Assembly (NCBI GenBank): GCA_049999725.1
Contig: JBNGIS010016944.1
Location: 1 to 20,485, forward strand
Origin: Haplomitrium mnioides
Taxonomy: Eukaryota > Marchantiophyta > Haplomitriopsida > Calobryales
Reading direction: 5' to 3'
DNA: 20,485 bases
Shown here: positions 8,510 through 18,713 of the stretch, in pieces
Position numbering within the stretch: position 1 is the first letter of the stretch
Layout: the number at the start of each line of letters is the position of its first letter
Made by a program: the position numbers and the translations under genes
Notes under the pieces: model-generated
Told to the model about the DNA's origin: nothing
What the model saw: only the letters and a program-made list of their open reading frames with translations
The model's database searches: none

Positions 8510-9865
8510 TTGTCACCTGGAGGGTATAGCCTCTTGCAAGTGCTCATTGTGGGCATCCTTTGTTGTTGTTGTTTTTTTTTTCATTGGGTTGGAAAGCAAG
8601 CGGAGGAGGAGGTGCTAGGAACAGACAAGAGACAAAGCAAGCGCGGTTTTGCGCAAGGAGAGTTGGCTAATGAGGTGACTTCCAACGGAAGAGCGAAGGG
8701 CTCTGGTTGGTGAAAGAGACTCACTCCTCAACATTATCTTGCACATAAGTTCACTTCTTCAGCAGCTGTACTTGGGAATTTCAAGCCTCTACTTGGGAGG
8801 ATCCCCCCTTTGGAGCCAGGGAGGGTGAGCTTAGCAGTTGCTGAGTAAAGGATTTGTTGGGGCATTCCAGGCCAAAAGTTCATCTAGTGACATTTTGTGA
8901 GGGCCTGAAGAGTCCTGGTGAGGTATGCTCCTGGGAGGAAAGTAAGGAGGCGAAATCGGGCAGCAAGGTGGAGTGGATGCAACTGATGTTCGAGAGGAGC
9001 ACCTCCTTGGTGAGGGAGTCAAAAGATACACCTTTTGTGAGGCAGAAGTTAAACTTTCTTGGCTGAAAGAGTGCGTGAGCGATTGGAGGTGGTAAGAGAA
9101 AGGGGGTAGCTAGCAATCAAGGATAGTCGACAAGAATTTTGGGTTCGTGGGAGGTGGAGGAGCCGACTGATCTGAAGACCAGCGACTGATATCAATAAGA
9201 AGCAGTTTTTGAGGGCAACAAGAAGGACCAGAACGATCAAGGGAGGACCTCCAGCCACGAGCAATCCAAGGGCAGCACCGACCGGAAAAGAGGACATCAA
9301 GATAACTCAATTTCCTGATTTCAAGAATTGGTAACGCTGTACCAAGGGTGCTTTTCAGTCTTGTGGTTTTTGGGTGTGAAATTTCAGTGTGTAGATAGTC
9401 TGAATTCTGCAATAGGATTAGGAAGGGCATGTGAAAACATTCAAAACATTACTAGAGAAAGTAGGTTGTCATTGAGTAGCATAGTTTCAAAGTTCTATTG
9501 TTGGTAGTAAAATTCAACATAGGAGAGAGGAAGAGTGAGGGTTAGGGACAGATTTCGGTTTCTAGAACTTTGTAATCACAGGCCTGAACCTGGACCCAAA
9601 AAGGGTTCAGACCTGTATTCCTGTACCCCAAAGACCATCCACCTTTGCCTGGAGGTGAGCACGAATAAAGCGGAGTAAAAGCTCCTTTTTGGTCTCTCAA
9701 AACTTTGTTCTAGACCTGAGACAAACCTGGATCAGTTGCAAGTGATTAGGAAAGCAAGGAGGAGTGCACAAACCTGAATCCAAACCAGAACAACACCTTC
9801 CTAAAATGCTCAAATCGACAAAGTGTTGGTCCCTCCCACAACAAGTATCCCATAAATCCTTATTT
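8510..9865. other. LTR-like region between two opposed PBS-like sites
   Basis: No protein domain is visible. The sequence has a pyrimidine tract (TTGTTGTTGTT followed by a T run, about 8562-8581), GC-richer blocks and, near the right end, AATAAA at 9664-9669 and a set of CCTGAACC / ACCTGGA / CAGACCTG words at 9583-9800. A plus-strand LTR would end near the ACAACA at about 9837-9842, some 24 bp before the plus PBS-like site. Because PBS-like sequences face outward at both ends, the region may hold the remains of two LTRs in opposite orientation; I cannot place their starts. Confidence 0.35.
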
Positions 9866-9886
9866 TGGCGCCTACGGCCACGTAGG
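9866..9886 (+). promoter_or_regulatory. Primer-binding-site-like sequence with hairpin (plus)
   Basis: TTT is followed by TGGCGCC, the conserved start of the Athila/Tat PBS, and then by a perfect hairpin, CCTACG-GCCA-CGTAGG (9871-9886). ACAAGTATCC 20-25 bp upstream parallels the ACAAGTAGC found before the minus PBS-like site. The bases after TGGCGCC do not match tRNA-Asp well, so the call is tentative. Confidence 0.4.
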
Positions 9887-9927
9887 GTTGTGTTTTCAGC
9901 ATAGCACTATAGTGGTAGGGCTGAGAA

Positions 9928-11606
9928 GGAGAAAAGGAGTTTGTTGTCAAAATCGACCATAAACCTCTAATCTATGTAGAAACTCAAAAAGAGCTCTCAA
10001 AAAGATAAATTCAATTAGCAAAGTGGCGACAATGTTTCTATATAAAGATAGTTTATATGGAAGGAAAGGATCAAATTGCAGATGCTGTGACACACATGTC
10101 TCAACTCAACATCATGTCGGAAATCACAATTCATCCTACTTGGTGGATAGAAATGTTGGATGCAATAAAGAAAGATGAAGAGATCAATGTTGCACAACAA
10201 AAGAAGTTGGTGAAAGAGGTGAGGGGATTGATTTTCTTCCAAGATAAGGTATGGGTTCCTAATAATGTTAAGCTCTACTCTATGAGTTTTTATGAAGCAT
10301 ATGATTTTGCAATTGGTGGACATGTTGGAATTGAGAAGACTTTGGACAATCTTTAACGAGTTTATTATTGGCTTAAGATTCATAAAGATGTGGAGATATA
10401 TGTTTAGAGTTGCTTGGCTTGTCAACCAAACAAAGCTACCAATCTTAAACGAAGAGGCTTATTGCAACAACTACCTATCCCCAATTGACGATGAGAACAT
10501 GTGATTATGGATATTGTGTGTGAGCTACCACTTACTTCTACGGGCTATAATGCTATTGTTGTTTTTGTAGACAAGCTTAGCAAAATGATTCATTTTTGCT
10601 TAACTACCAAATCAATGACAACACTTAAGTTAGCACAAATTTATTTGGAAGCAGTCTACTCTCATCACGGTGTTTCCAAAGTTACTATTTTTTTTTATTA
10701 AGACACTCAATTCACAAGCATGTTTTGGTGCACTATATTTTGTCTTCTCAAGACTAAACTGGCCAACTATTTGTTTATCATCGTGAATCAAATGGTCAGA
10801 CTAAATGAGCCAACCGTACCATTGAAGATATGTTACGAGCATTTACTTTGGAAGAACAAGAGGAAATGGGATTGGCTACTACCTATTGTGGAGTTCTCTT
10901 ACAATAACTCCATCAATAGCTCCATTTGTGCCACATTCTTTTTTATAATGTATGGTAGGCATCCAACCACAATCTCTAGTCTTCAATATACATCATTGTC
11001 AACCTCTAAGAGTCCATCCGTTGATGATTTTCTCCATCATGCACATCATGGCATTTGACGAGCCAAGGGAAAATTGGAAGTTGATCGTAATTGACAAAAT
11101 CAATATGCTAATACTCATCGTTGAGAGGTGACCTTTGGTGTAGGTGACCAAGTCTGGCTCTCCATTCCCAATCTTCCTTTGCTTCATTCTTGTAAGCTTA
11201 GTGCTTGCTTTATTGGACCTTTTTTTATCTCTACTGTTATTGAAGAAGTTGCATATTGGTTGGTTTTACCACCTTACATGAAGATTCATCCAGCCTTTCA
11301 TGTCTCTATACTACGGACTTTTGTCCCTTATTCTACCACTTTTACAAGTACCCAGAAACCCTCTCCATCACCTGAACTTATTAATGGTCATGAAGAGTAT
11401 GAGGTTGAAAAACTCTTGAAGAAACATACACAGCGCAGTGGTTGTCTCTCAAGATTTTGGAATATTTGGTTTATTGAAAAGACTACCCCTTTTATGAAGC
11501 GACTGAAGAACCATTGGAGAATTTGGCTAATGCCTCCACAATTGTTCACTCTTTTGAAAACTCTCTTACTCACAATAAGGGCATTGCCTCTTAAGATGGG
11601 GAGGAT
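9928..11606 (+). pseudogene. Chromovirus (Ty3/gypsy) pol remnant: RNase H end, integrase, chromodomain
   Basis: Polyprotein remnant of a chromodomain-bearing LTR retrotransposon. In order: RNase H C-terminal part (FVVKIDHKPL from 9940, KDQIADAVTH); integrase HHCC finger (GGHVGIEKTL ... SCLACQPNKA, 10310-10430); integrase core from MDIVCELP at 10507 through FVDKLSKM and WDWLLPIVEFSYNNS to YGRHP; C-terminal IGPF module and HPAFHVSILR (11205-11320); then the chromodomain start EYEVEKLL at 11395, continued in another frame as LEYLVY*KDYPFYEATEEP. Stops interrupt it at 10006, 10354, 10405, 10486, 10492, 10806, 11056, 11092 and 11122, with frameshifts around 10710-10860 and 11435. The second catalytic Asp position (usually SDRD) reads F-Y-stop-D, the catalytic Glu position reads K in GQTK*ANR, and chromodomain tryptophans are lost. 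Gag, protease and most of RT are absent on the left, where the sequence passes into the PBS-like region. Confidence 0.9.
11593..11606 (+). promoter_or_regulatory. Polypurine tract of the chromovirus
   Basis: AAGATGGGGAGGAT lies directly after the pol remnant and directly before the TGAAACGG start of the LTR, the position at which plus-strand DNA synthesis is primed in LTR retrotransposons. It has two T interruptions but is otherwise purine. Confidence 0.6.
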
Positions 11607-11837
11607 TGAAACGGTCATTAACTTTAATAAGCCATAGCTAAAATGAAGTAACATATAGTGTCAATTGTGTCTAGTAAGCTACTAAGTTAGAGTAGGAAAA
11701 AGTGGTTGCTATTATAGAGAGTTGGACACGTCGTAAGAGGAGAGAAAGTCAATGAATTAAAGTGAAAGAGGAAGTCTAGATAGACTACTTTAGAAGAGGA
11801 TAGGAACACAAGGCAAGTGAAAGAACAAAGCAAATAG

Positions 11838-11990
11838 AAGGTTCTAAGGATAATGACACATACCAGAAGGAGAACTAAAGAGATGGAAGGTTCTAAAGAT
11901 AAGGACACAAAGCAAAAAGAGAAGTAAAGAGAGATGGAAGGTTCTAAAGATAAGGAGACGATGCAGAAGGAGAATAAAAGTAAAAGGTGG
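11838..11990 (+). repeat. Three ~50-bp tandem repeats in LTR U3
   Basis: GAAGGTTCTAA recurs at 11838, 11886 and 11937, each followed by GATAANGA(C/G)AC and an AGAAGGAGAA-like segment, giving units of 48 and 51 bp. U3 tandem repeats of this kind are common in LTR retrotransposons and can act as enhancers; no such activity is shown here. Confidence 0.75.
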
Positions 11991-12065
11991 TCCAATCAGA
12001 GTGAGAGAGAAAAGAGGGGTCCAATTAGAAGAGGATAGAAAAGGAACCAATGGAGTTCCTCCACC

Positions 12066-12100
12066 TATATAAGCAAAGTACTTTCTATCAAGTATATAAA
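12066..12100 (+). promoter_or_regulatory. TATA-like boxes in the chromovirus LTR
   Basis: TATATAAG (12066-12073) and TATATAAA (12093-12100) sit about 110-140 bp before the proposed LTR end, suitable for initiating the element's RNA rightward, through the 87-bp array. Confidence 0.45.
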
Positions 12101-12208
12101 GAAGAGAGAATGCCTTGTTTGGCATCTCCTACCTTGTGGGTTTTTCAAGTTCATTGTGTGCTTCTCTTGTATATGTTATGCTTGTGCTAACGTGTGTGTA
12201 GTGTTACA

Positions 12209-12793
12209 CTTATCTTAGAATCCACTCAATCTACGGTTGATCGTCACAATTCATCAAACAAAGATTCTAATTTGTAATAGAAGTTGTTTTTTACTTATCT
12301 CTTTGATCTATTCAATCCATGGATGATCATCACGATTTATCTAACAAAGATTCCAAGTTGTAATAGAAGTTGTCTCTATACTTATCTTTATAATCTATTC
12401 AATCTATGATTGATCATCGTAATTCATTACACAAAGATTCTAAGTTGTAATAGAAGTTGTTTCTTTACTTATCTCTATCATCCATTCAACCTATGATTTA
12501 TTGTCGCAATTCATCAAACAAAGTTGTAATAGAAGTTGTTTCTATACTTATCTCTATAATCCATTCAATCTATGATTGATCATCGCGGCTCATCAAACAA
12601 AGATTTCAAGTTGTAATACAAGTTGTTTCTTTACTTATCTCTAGAATCCATTGAATCTATGATTGATCATCGCGATTCATCAAACAAAGATTCCAAGATG
12701 TAATAAAAGTTGTTTTCTTATTTATCTCTACAATCCATTCAATATATGATAGATCATTACAGCTCATCAAACAAAGGTTCCAAGTTATAATAG
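12209..12793 (+). repeat. 87-bp tandem array, block 1 (~6.5 units)
   Basis: Units are marked by ACAAAG-type sites at 12258, 12344, 12431, 12518, 12597, 12684 and 12771; spacing is 86-87 bp except for one 79-bp unit missing part of GATTCCA. Landmarks of the consensus are ACAAAGATTCCAAGTTGTAA, then AGAAGTTGTTTCTTTACTTA, then TCTATAATCCATTCAATCTA and TTGATCATCACGATTCATCA. The block starts immediately after the chromovirus LTR and breaks off at about 12793 in mid-unit. Confidence 0.92.
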
Positions 12794-13246
12794 TACAAGC
12801 ATGATGTGGTGCTATTTATGAAAAAAATAGAGAGGAATGAAAAAATTAGTAGAGGGTTACTTTTAGGGTTGAAGTTATTTTAGGGCTACTTGCTTTTGAA
12901 GTTACTTTAAGTAAAGTGTTATAGGGTTACTTTTAGAGTTGAAGTGAGATATGATTATTTGCCTTCAAAAGTTACTTTTAGAGAAGTAAGATAAGATCAC
13001 TTTTAGGGCTGAAAATAGAAGCGACTTGTAAGTGAAGGAATGGGGATGACAACTTCTTCTCTTGTATAAATAAAAGGGCTTCATAGCCTCACTTCTTATT
13101 CTGGAGTTCCTCTCAATTAGGTTTGGCTCTTTGGCTGCTTGGCTTTGGCTTGCACTCTCGGCTTTTACTTGCTTATTGGTCTTAAGTTGCATAACTTTAT
13201 TAGAGTTATCTTGGAGTTGCTACTTATTTGGAAGTTGGTCTTTGAG
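12794..13246 (+). other. Promoter/LTR-like spacer within the array
   Basis: This 450-bp segment has no similarity to the 87-bp unit. Its left half repeats GGTTACTTTTAGGGTTGAAG-like words (12857, 12923 and diverged forms near 12970 and 12995). TATAAATA follows at 13065-13072, then a T/G/C-rich stretch (TTGGCTGCTTGGCTTTGGCT near 13132) up to the resumption of the array. This U3-TATA-U5-like order resembles an LTR or LTR fragment, but I find no clean TG...CA ends or target duplication; about 35 bp of the interrupted unit is missing, so it is not a simple insertion. Confidence 0.45.
13065..13072 (+). promoter_or_regulatory. TATA-like box TATAAATA in the spacer
   Basis: A good TATA match lies 175-180 bp upstream of array block 2, followed by a C/T-rich stretch typical of plant transcript leaders. 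It could drive transcription of the array; evidence is the motif and position only. Confidence 0.35.
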
Positions 13247-16200
13247 ATCTATGGTTGATCATCACAAATTTTTGAACAAAGATGCCATCTTTGAAAATAA
13301 ATTTTTTCTTAACTCTTCTCTATAATTCATTCAATATATGGTTGCTCATCATATATCATCAAAGATGTCAAGTTGTAATAGAAGTTGTTTCTTTTCTTAT
13401 CTCTAGAATCCATTGTATTTATGATTGATCATTGTGATTCATCAAACAAAGATTCCAAGTTGTAAAAGAAAATGTTTCTATACTTATCTCTAGAATCCAT
13501 TCAATCTATAATTGATCATCGTGATTCATCAAGCAAGGATTCCAAGTAGTAGTAGAAGTTGTTTCTTTACATATCTCTAGAATCCATTCAATCTATAGTT
13601 GATCATCACAATTCATCGAACAAAGATTCCAAGTTGTAATAGAAGTTGTTTATTAACTTTTCTCTATGATCCATTCAATCAATGATTGATCATCGCGATA
13701 TATCAAACAAAGATTCCAAGTTGTAATAGAAGTTGTTTCCTTACTTTTCTCGAGAATACATTCAATATATGGTTGATCATTACGATTCATCAAATAAAGA
13801 TTCAAAGTTATAAAAGAAATTGTTTCTTCACTTATATGTTGAATCTATTCAATATAAGGTTGATCATTACAATTTATCAAGCAAAGATTTCAAGTTGTAA
13901 CAGAACTTGTTTCTTTGCTTATCTCCATCATACATTCAATCTATGGTTGGTCATCACAATTCATCAAATAATGACTCCATGTTTTCAAGGAAATTGTTTC
14001 TTTACTTATCTCTTGAATTCATTCAATGTATGGTTGATCATCATGATTCATCAAACAAAGATTCCAAGTTGTAGTACAAGTTGTTTCCTTACTTATCCCT
14101 CTAATCTATTCAATCTATGGTTGATCATTGCGACTTACCAAACAAAGACTCCAAGTTGTAATAGAAGTTGTTTCTTTACTTATCTCTAAAATCCATTCAA
14201 TCTATGGTTGATTATCATGATTCATCAAACAAAGATTCCAAATTGAAACATATATCCTTTCTTTATTTATCTCTATAATTCATTTGATTCTCTAGTTGAT
14301 CATCGTAATTCATCAAATAAAGGTTCCAAAATCTAATAGAAGTTGCTTCTTTACTTATCTTTATAATCCATTCAATTTATGGTTGATCATTAGAATTCAT
14401 CAAACAAAGATTCCAAGTTTGATAAGAAATTGTTTTTTTTGCTTATCCCTATAACTACCATTCAATCTATGTTTGATAATCACTATTCTTCAAACAAAAA
14501 TTTCATCTTTCAAGATAAATGTTTTCTTTACTCTTCTTCATAATTCATTCAATGTATGGTTGATCATCAAGATTCATCAAACAAATACTACAAGTAATAA
14601 TAGAAGTTGTTTCTTTACTTGTCTCTATAGTCCATTCAATCTATAGTTGATCATCACGATTCATCAAGCAAAGATTCCAAGTTGTAATAGAAATTGTTTT
14701 TCACTAATCTCTATAATCCATTCAATCTATAATTGATCATCACAATTCATCAAACAAAGATTCCAAGTTGTAATAGAAGTTGATTCTATACTTATCTCCA
14801 TATTCCATTCAATCTACAATTGATTATCGCGATCCATCAAATAAACATTCCAAGGTTGAATAAAGATTGTTTCTATACTTATCTCTAGAACCTATATATT
14901 GTATGATTTATAATAACGATTCATCAAACAAAGATTCCAAACTCTATTAGAAGTTGTTTCTTCACCTATCTCTACAATCTATTCAATCTATAGTTGATCA
15001 TCATGCTTCATCAAACAAAGATTCCAAGTTCTAATAGAAGTGATTTTTGTACTTATCTCTGTATTCCAATCAATCTATAGTTGATCATCGCGAGTCATCA
15101 AACAAAGATTCCAAGTTGTAAGAGAAATTATTTCTTGACTTATTTCTAGAATTCATTCAATCTATGGTTGATCATCATGATTCATCAAACAAAGATTCCA
15201 AGTTGTAATAAAAGTTGTTTCTTTACTTATCTCAAAAATCCATTTAATCTCTGGTTGATCATCATGATGCATCAAAAAAAGGCTCCAAGTTGTAATAGAA
15301 GTTGTTTCTTTACTTATCTCTAGAATCTATTCAATATATGATTGATCATCACAATTCATTGAACAAGGATTCCAAGTTGTAGTAGAAGTTGTTTTTACCT
15401 TGTATGCAGAATACAATCAATCTATGTTTCACTAGTACGATTCATCAAACAAAGATTTCAAGTTGTTATAGAAGTTTTTTCTTATCTTATCTCTATAATC
15501 CATTCAATCATTGCAATTCATCAACAAAGATTCCAAGTTAAAATAAAAGTTGTTTCTATACTTATCTCTATAATCCATCCAATCTATGGTTGATCATCAT
15601 GAGTCTCTAAACAAAGATTCAAGGTTGTAATGGAAGTTTTTTTTTTGTCTCTATAGTCTATTCAATCATTGATTGATCATAATGATTCATCAAACAAAGA
15701 TTCCATCTTGAAATAAGATGTTTTTTGATTTATTTCTCTATTCTATTGAATTTAAAGTTGATTGTCACAATTCATTAACAAAGATTCCAAAGTGTATCAC
15801 AAGTTGTTTCTATACTTATCTCTATAAACTATTCAATCTATGGTTGATCATAATGATTCATCAAAAAAAGATTCCAAGTTGTAATTTAAGTGATTTTCTT
15901 ACCTATCTCTATAATCGAGTCAGTCTATGTTTGATCAACACAACACATCAAAAAAATATTCCAAGTTGTAAGAGAACTTATTTCTTTACTTTTCTCTAGA
16001 ATTTATTCAATCTATGGTTGATCATCACGATTCATGAGACAAAGATTTCAAGTTGTAATGGAAGTTGTTTCTTTACTCATCTCTTGAATCCATTCAATCT
16101 ATAGTTGATCATCACGATTTATTAAACAAATATTCCAGGTTGTAATAGATGTTTTTTTCTTTTCTTATCTCTATATTCCTTTCAATCTATAATTGATCAC

Positions 16201-17625
16201 AACAATTTATCAAACAAAGACTCTACTTTGCAATAGAAATTTTTTCTTTACTTATTATTCTAGTCCACTGAATTTAGAATTGATCATCACAATTCATCAA
16301 ATAAAGAATCTATATTGTAGTAGTTGTTTCTTTACTTATCTCTATAATCCACTCAATCAATGGTTGACCATCACCATTTGTCAAACAAAGAGTCCAAGTT
16401 TTAGTAGAAGTTGTTTCTATAATTATCTCTATAAAGCATTCAATCTATGATCGATCATTGCGATTCATCAAACAAAGATTCCAAGTTGTAGTAAAAGTTG
16501 TTTCTTTTACTCATTTCTATAATCCACTCAATAAACGGTTAGTTATCACCAATCATCAAACAAGGGTTCTAAATTGTAAAAGAAGTTGTTTCTTTAATTA
16601 TCTCTATAATCCATTCAATCAATAGTTGACCATCAAGATTCATCAAACAAGATTCGAAGTTGTAATAGAAGTTGCTTCTTTACTTGTCTCTATAATTTAT
16701 TCAATCTTTGGTTGATCATCATAATTCCTCAAAAAAAACTCAAAGTTGTAATAGAAGTTGTTTTGTTGTTTGTCTCTATAGTCCACTCAATATTTGAATG
16801 ATAATAATGATTTATCAAAGGAAGATTCCAAATTGCAATAGAAACCATTTCTTTACTTATTTTTCTAATCTCTTGAATCTATTTTTGATCATTGCGATTC
16901 ATCAAATAAAGATTCCAAACTGAAATAGAAGTTGTTTCTTTACTTATCTCTATAATCTATTCAATCTATGGTTGATCATCATGATTCATCAAACAAAAAT
17001 TCCAAACTGTAATAGAAGTGTTTTTGTACTTATCTCTAGAACCCATTCAATTTATGATTGATCGTCACAATTCATCAAACAAAGATTCCAAGTTGTAATA
17101 GAAGTTGTTTTTTACTTATCTTGAAAATCCATTCAATCTATGATTGATCATCACGATTCATCAAACAAAGATTCCAAGTTGTAGTAGAAGTTGTTTCTAT
17201 ACTTAACTCTATAGTCCCTTCAATCTATGATTGATGATCATGGTTCATCAAACAAAGATTCCAAGGTTTAATGGAAGTTGTTTTTATACTTATCTCTATA
17301 ATCCATTCAATCTATAATTAATTATAGCCACTTATCAAGCAAAGACTTCACTTTGCAATAGAAGTTGCTTCTTTACTTATTATTTTAATCCATTGAATTT
17401 TTATATAGTTGATCTGATGATTCATCAAACAAAGAATCCAAATTGTAATAGAAGTTAATTCTTTACTTATCTCCATAGTCCTTTCAATCAATGGTTGACC
17501 ATCACGACTCATCAAACAAATATTCCAAGTTGTTTTGTTGTTGGTCTCTATAGTCCATTCAATTTTTGAATGGTCAGAATGATTTATCTAACAAAGATTT
17601 CAATTTGCAATAAAAAACTTTTTCT
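13247..17625 (+). repeat. 87-bp tandem array, block 2 (~50 units)
   Basis: About 50 diverged head-to-tail copies of the unit seen in block 1, with scattered single-base indels and some shortened units (for example near 15505 and 17530). Most copies carry ACAAAGATTCCAAGTTGTAA and a TTGATCATCACGATTCATCA-like segment. Diagnostic variant units recur every 13-14 units, indicating a higher-order structure. The unit is 29 codons long and one plus frame of the consensus lacks stops (SCNRSCFFTYLYNPFNLWL...), producing open runs such as 13686-14189; other frames carry stops in every unit. There is no sign that this is translated. The array ends where the copia LTR begins. Confidence 0.93.
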
Positions 17626-17831
17626 TGTTATAAAATAGGAAGCAATCATTTCATTAGATAATCACAATCACAAGGTATGCTAATCAATTCATTTCCTCTT
17701 CTTTTTTTTCCCTCTTCATATCTCATATGTTTTTCATCATATCTAATTGCCACAACAAATATATGTTCTAATCATAGATTAGCTTAAGTATTTATAATTC
17801 TAATTCTACTTGTACCAACCATACTCTAGCA
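17626..17831 (-). mobile_element. 3' LTR of a Ty1/copia element
   Basis: On minus, AAGGGGGAG is followed by TGCTAGAGTATGG and the segment ends CCTATTTTATAACA next to the 87-bp array, giving TG...CA ends and a length of 206 bp, small but usual for copia. TATAAATA is present on minus (plus 17789-17796). The right-hand boundary is fixed by the polypurine tract; the left boundary is inferred from TG and the abrupt end of array similarity. No second LTR is found in the window, so the 5' LTR is either beyond it or lost. Confidence 0.6.
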
Positions 17832-17840
17832 CTCCCCCTT
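17832..17840 (-). promoter_or_regulatory. Polypurine tract of the copia element
   Basis: CTCCCCCTT on plus, AAGGGGGAG on minus, directly abutting the TG of the LTR. This is the usual plant copia polypurine tract and fixes both the orientation and the internal LTR edge. Confidence 0.75.
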
Positions 17841-18700
17841 GGTTATAACATGGGGAATGCTATAAGCACACATACAAGTAAGAATCTGGAAAAGAAACCA
17901 ACAAAATTTCCTAATGTCTAATAAAAGAGAGTGATGTTGCCTCATTAAAATCCTTTCATACTCCTACGAGGGAAAGACTACAACCACCAACATCTCTGGA
18001 CTAGAAAAAATATCCATGAGTGGAAACCACCAAAATAGCAATACGGCTATTATAAAATAGTGATAGCATGATGCAAGATCATATGATATAAAATTAAACA
18101 TATGCCAATAATAGATCAAGTAAGAAAATAAATTTAAAGAGACTATGATAATAAACCATAGAATAAGAGGAGATATACGATGATAAAAGATCATCTGATA
18201 TGATGAGAATAATAATAATGAACCATGTCAGTGATGATAATTGCAAAAAGCACTATAGGCTATAGGCCAATGAATAAATAGATAGCCTGCATATATATTG
18301 TATCCTCCTTCTAAATACATGCTAAGTTATACTCATACAACACAATAGGGTCACATAATCAAAGTAAATCCCAATGCAGCATGGCATAATCAAGTAGTCT
18401 TCGTAATCTCATCAACATATATTGGGACAATGATGAAGTCATTGTTAATATGTGTAATGAATAAATATGGTGAAAACCCATAACTAACATCTCTTCTACA
18501 AATCTTTGATGCCATATTCTGCAATTTTTTAAGTCCATATATAGATGGCATGATCCAAACTATATATCCATTCTTTGCCATAGGCATGGATTGATGTATC
18601 TAATAGACATTCCATGGAAATTGGCCCTTGGGGTGCTCTCATATAAATCTCAGTATCCAATATACCATACATATTCATTAGGCCATGTCATAGGGAAAAG

Positions 18701-18713
18701 CCAACTAGGTGCT
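18701..18713. repeat. Target-site duplication, left copy
   Basis: CCAACTAGGTGCT, repeated with one mismatch as CCAACTAGGTACT at 18937-18949 immediately after the poly(A) of the LINE-like insertion. The preceding AAAAG/AAAAA may extend it to 18 bp, but that overlaps the A tail. Confidence 0.75.

Larger units (their letters stand above)
11607..12208 (+). mobile_element. Probable 3' LTR of the chromovirus
   Basis: Begins TGAAACGG after the polypurine tract and probably ends at GTGTTACA (12208), giving TG...CA ends and a length of about 602 bp. It contains a purine-rich left part with tandem repeats, TATA-like TATATAAG at 12066 and TATATAAA at 12093, and a T-rich right part, as expected for U3-R-U5. 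The 87-bp array begins at the very next base. The right boundary is inferred from the CA and the array start, because the 5' LTR is not in the window for comparison. Confidence 0.6.

Noticed and set aside
9583-9612. Stem-loop CTGAACC ... GGTTCAG as a terminator
   Set aside because: Rho-independent terminators do not apply in a eukaryotic nuclear context; more likely part of LTR sequence.
12209-17625. CRISPR-like array
   Set aside because: Units are contiguous diverged 87-bp copies with no conserved repeat alternating with unique spacers, and the context is a plant genome.
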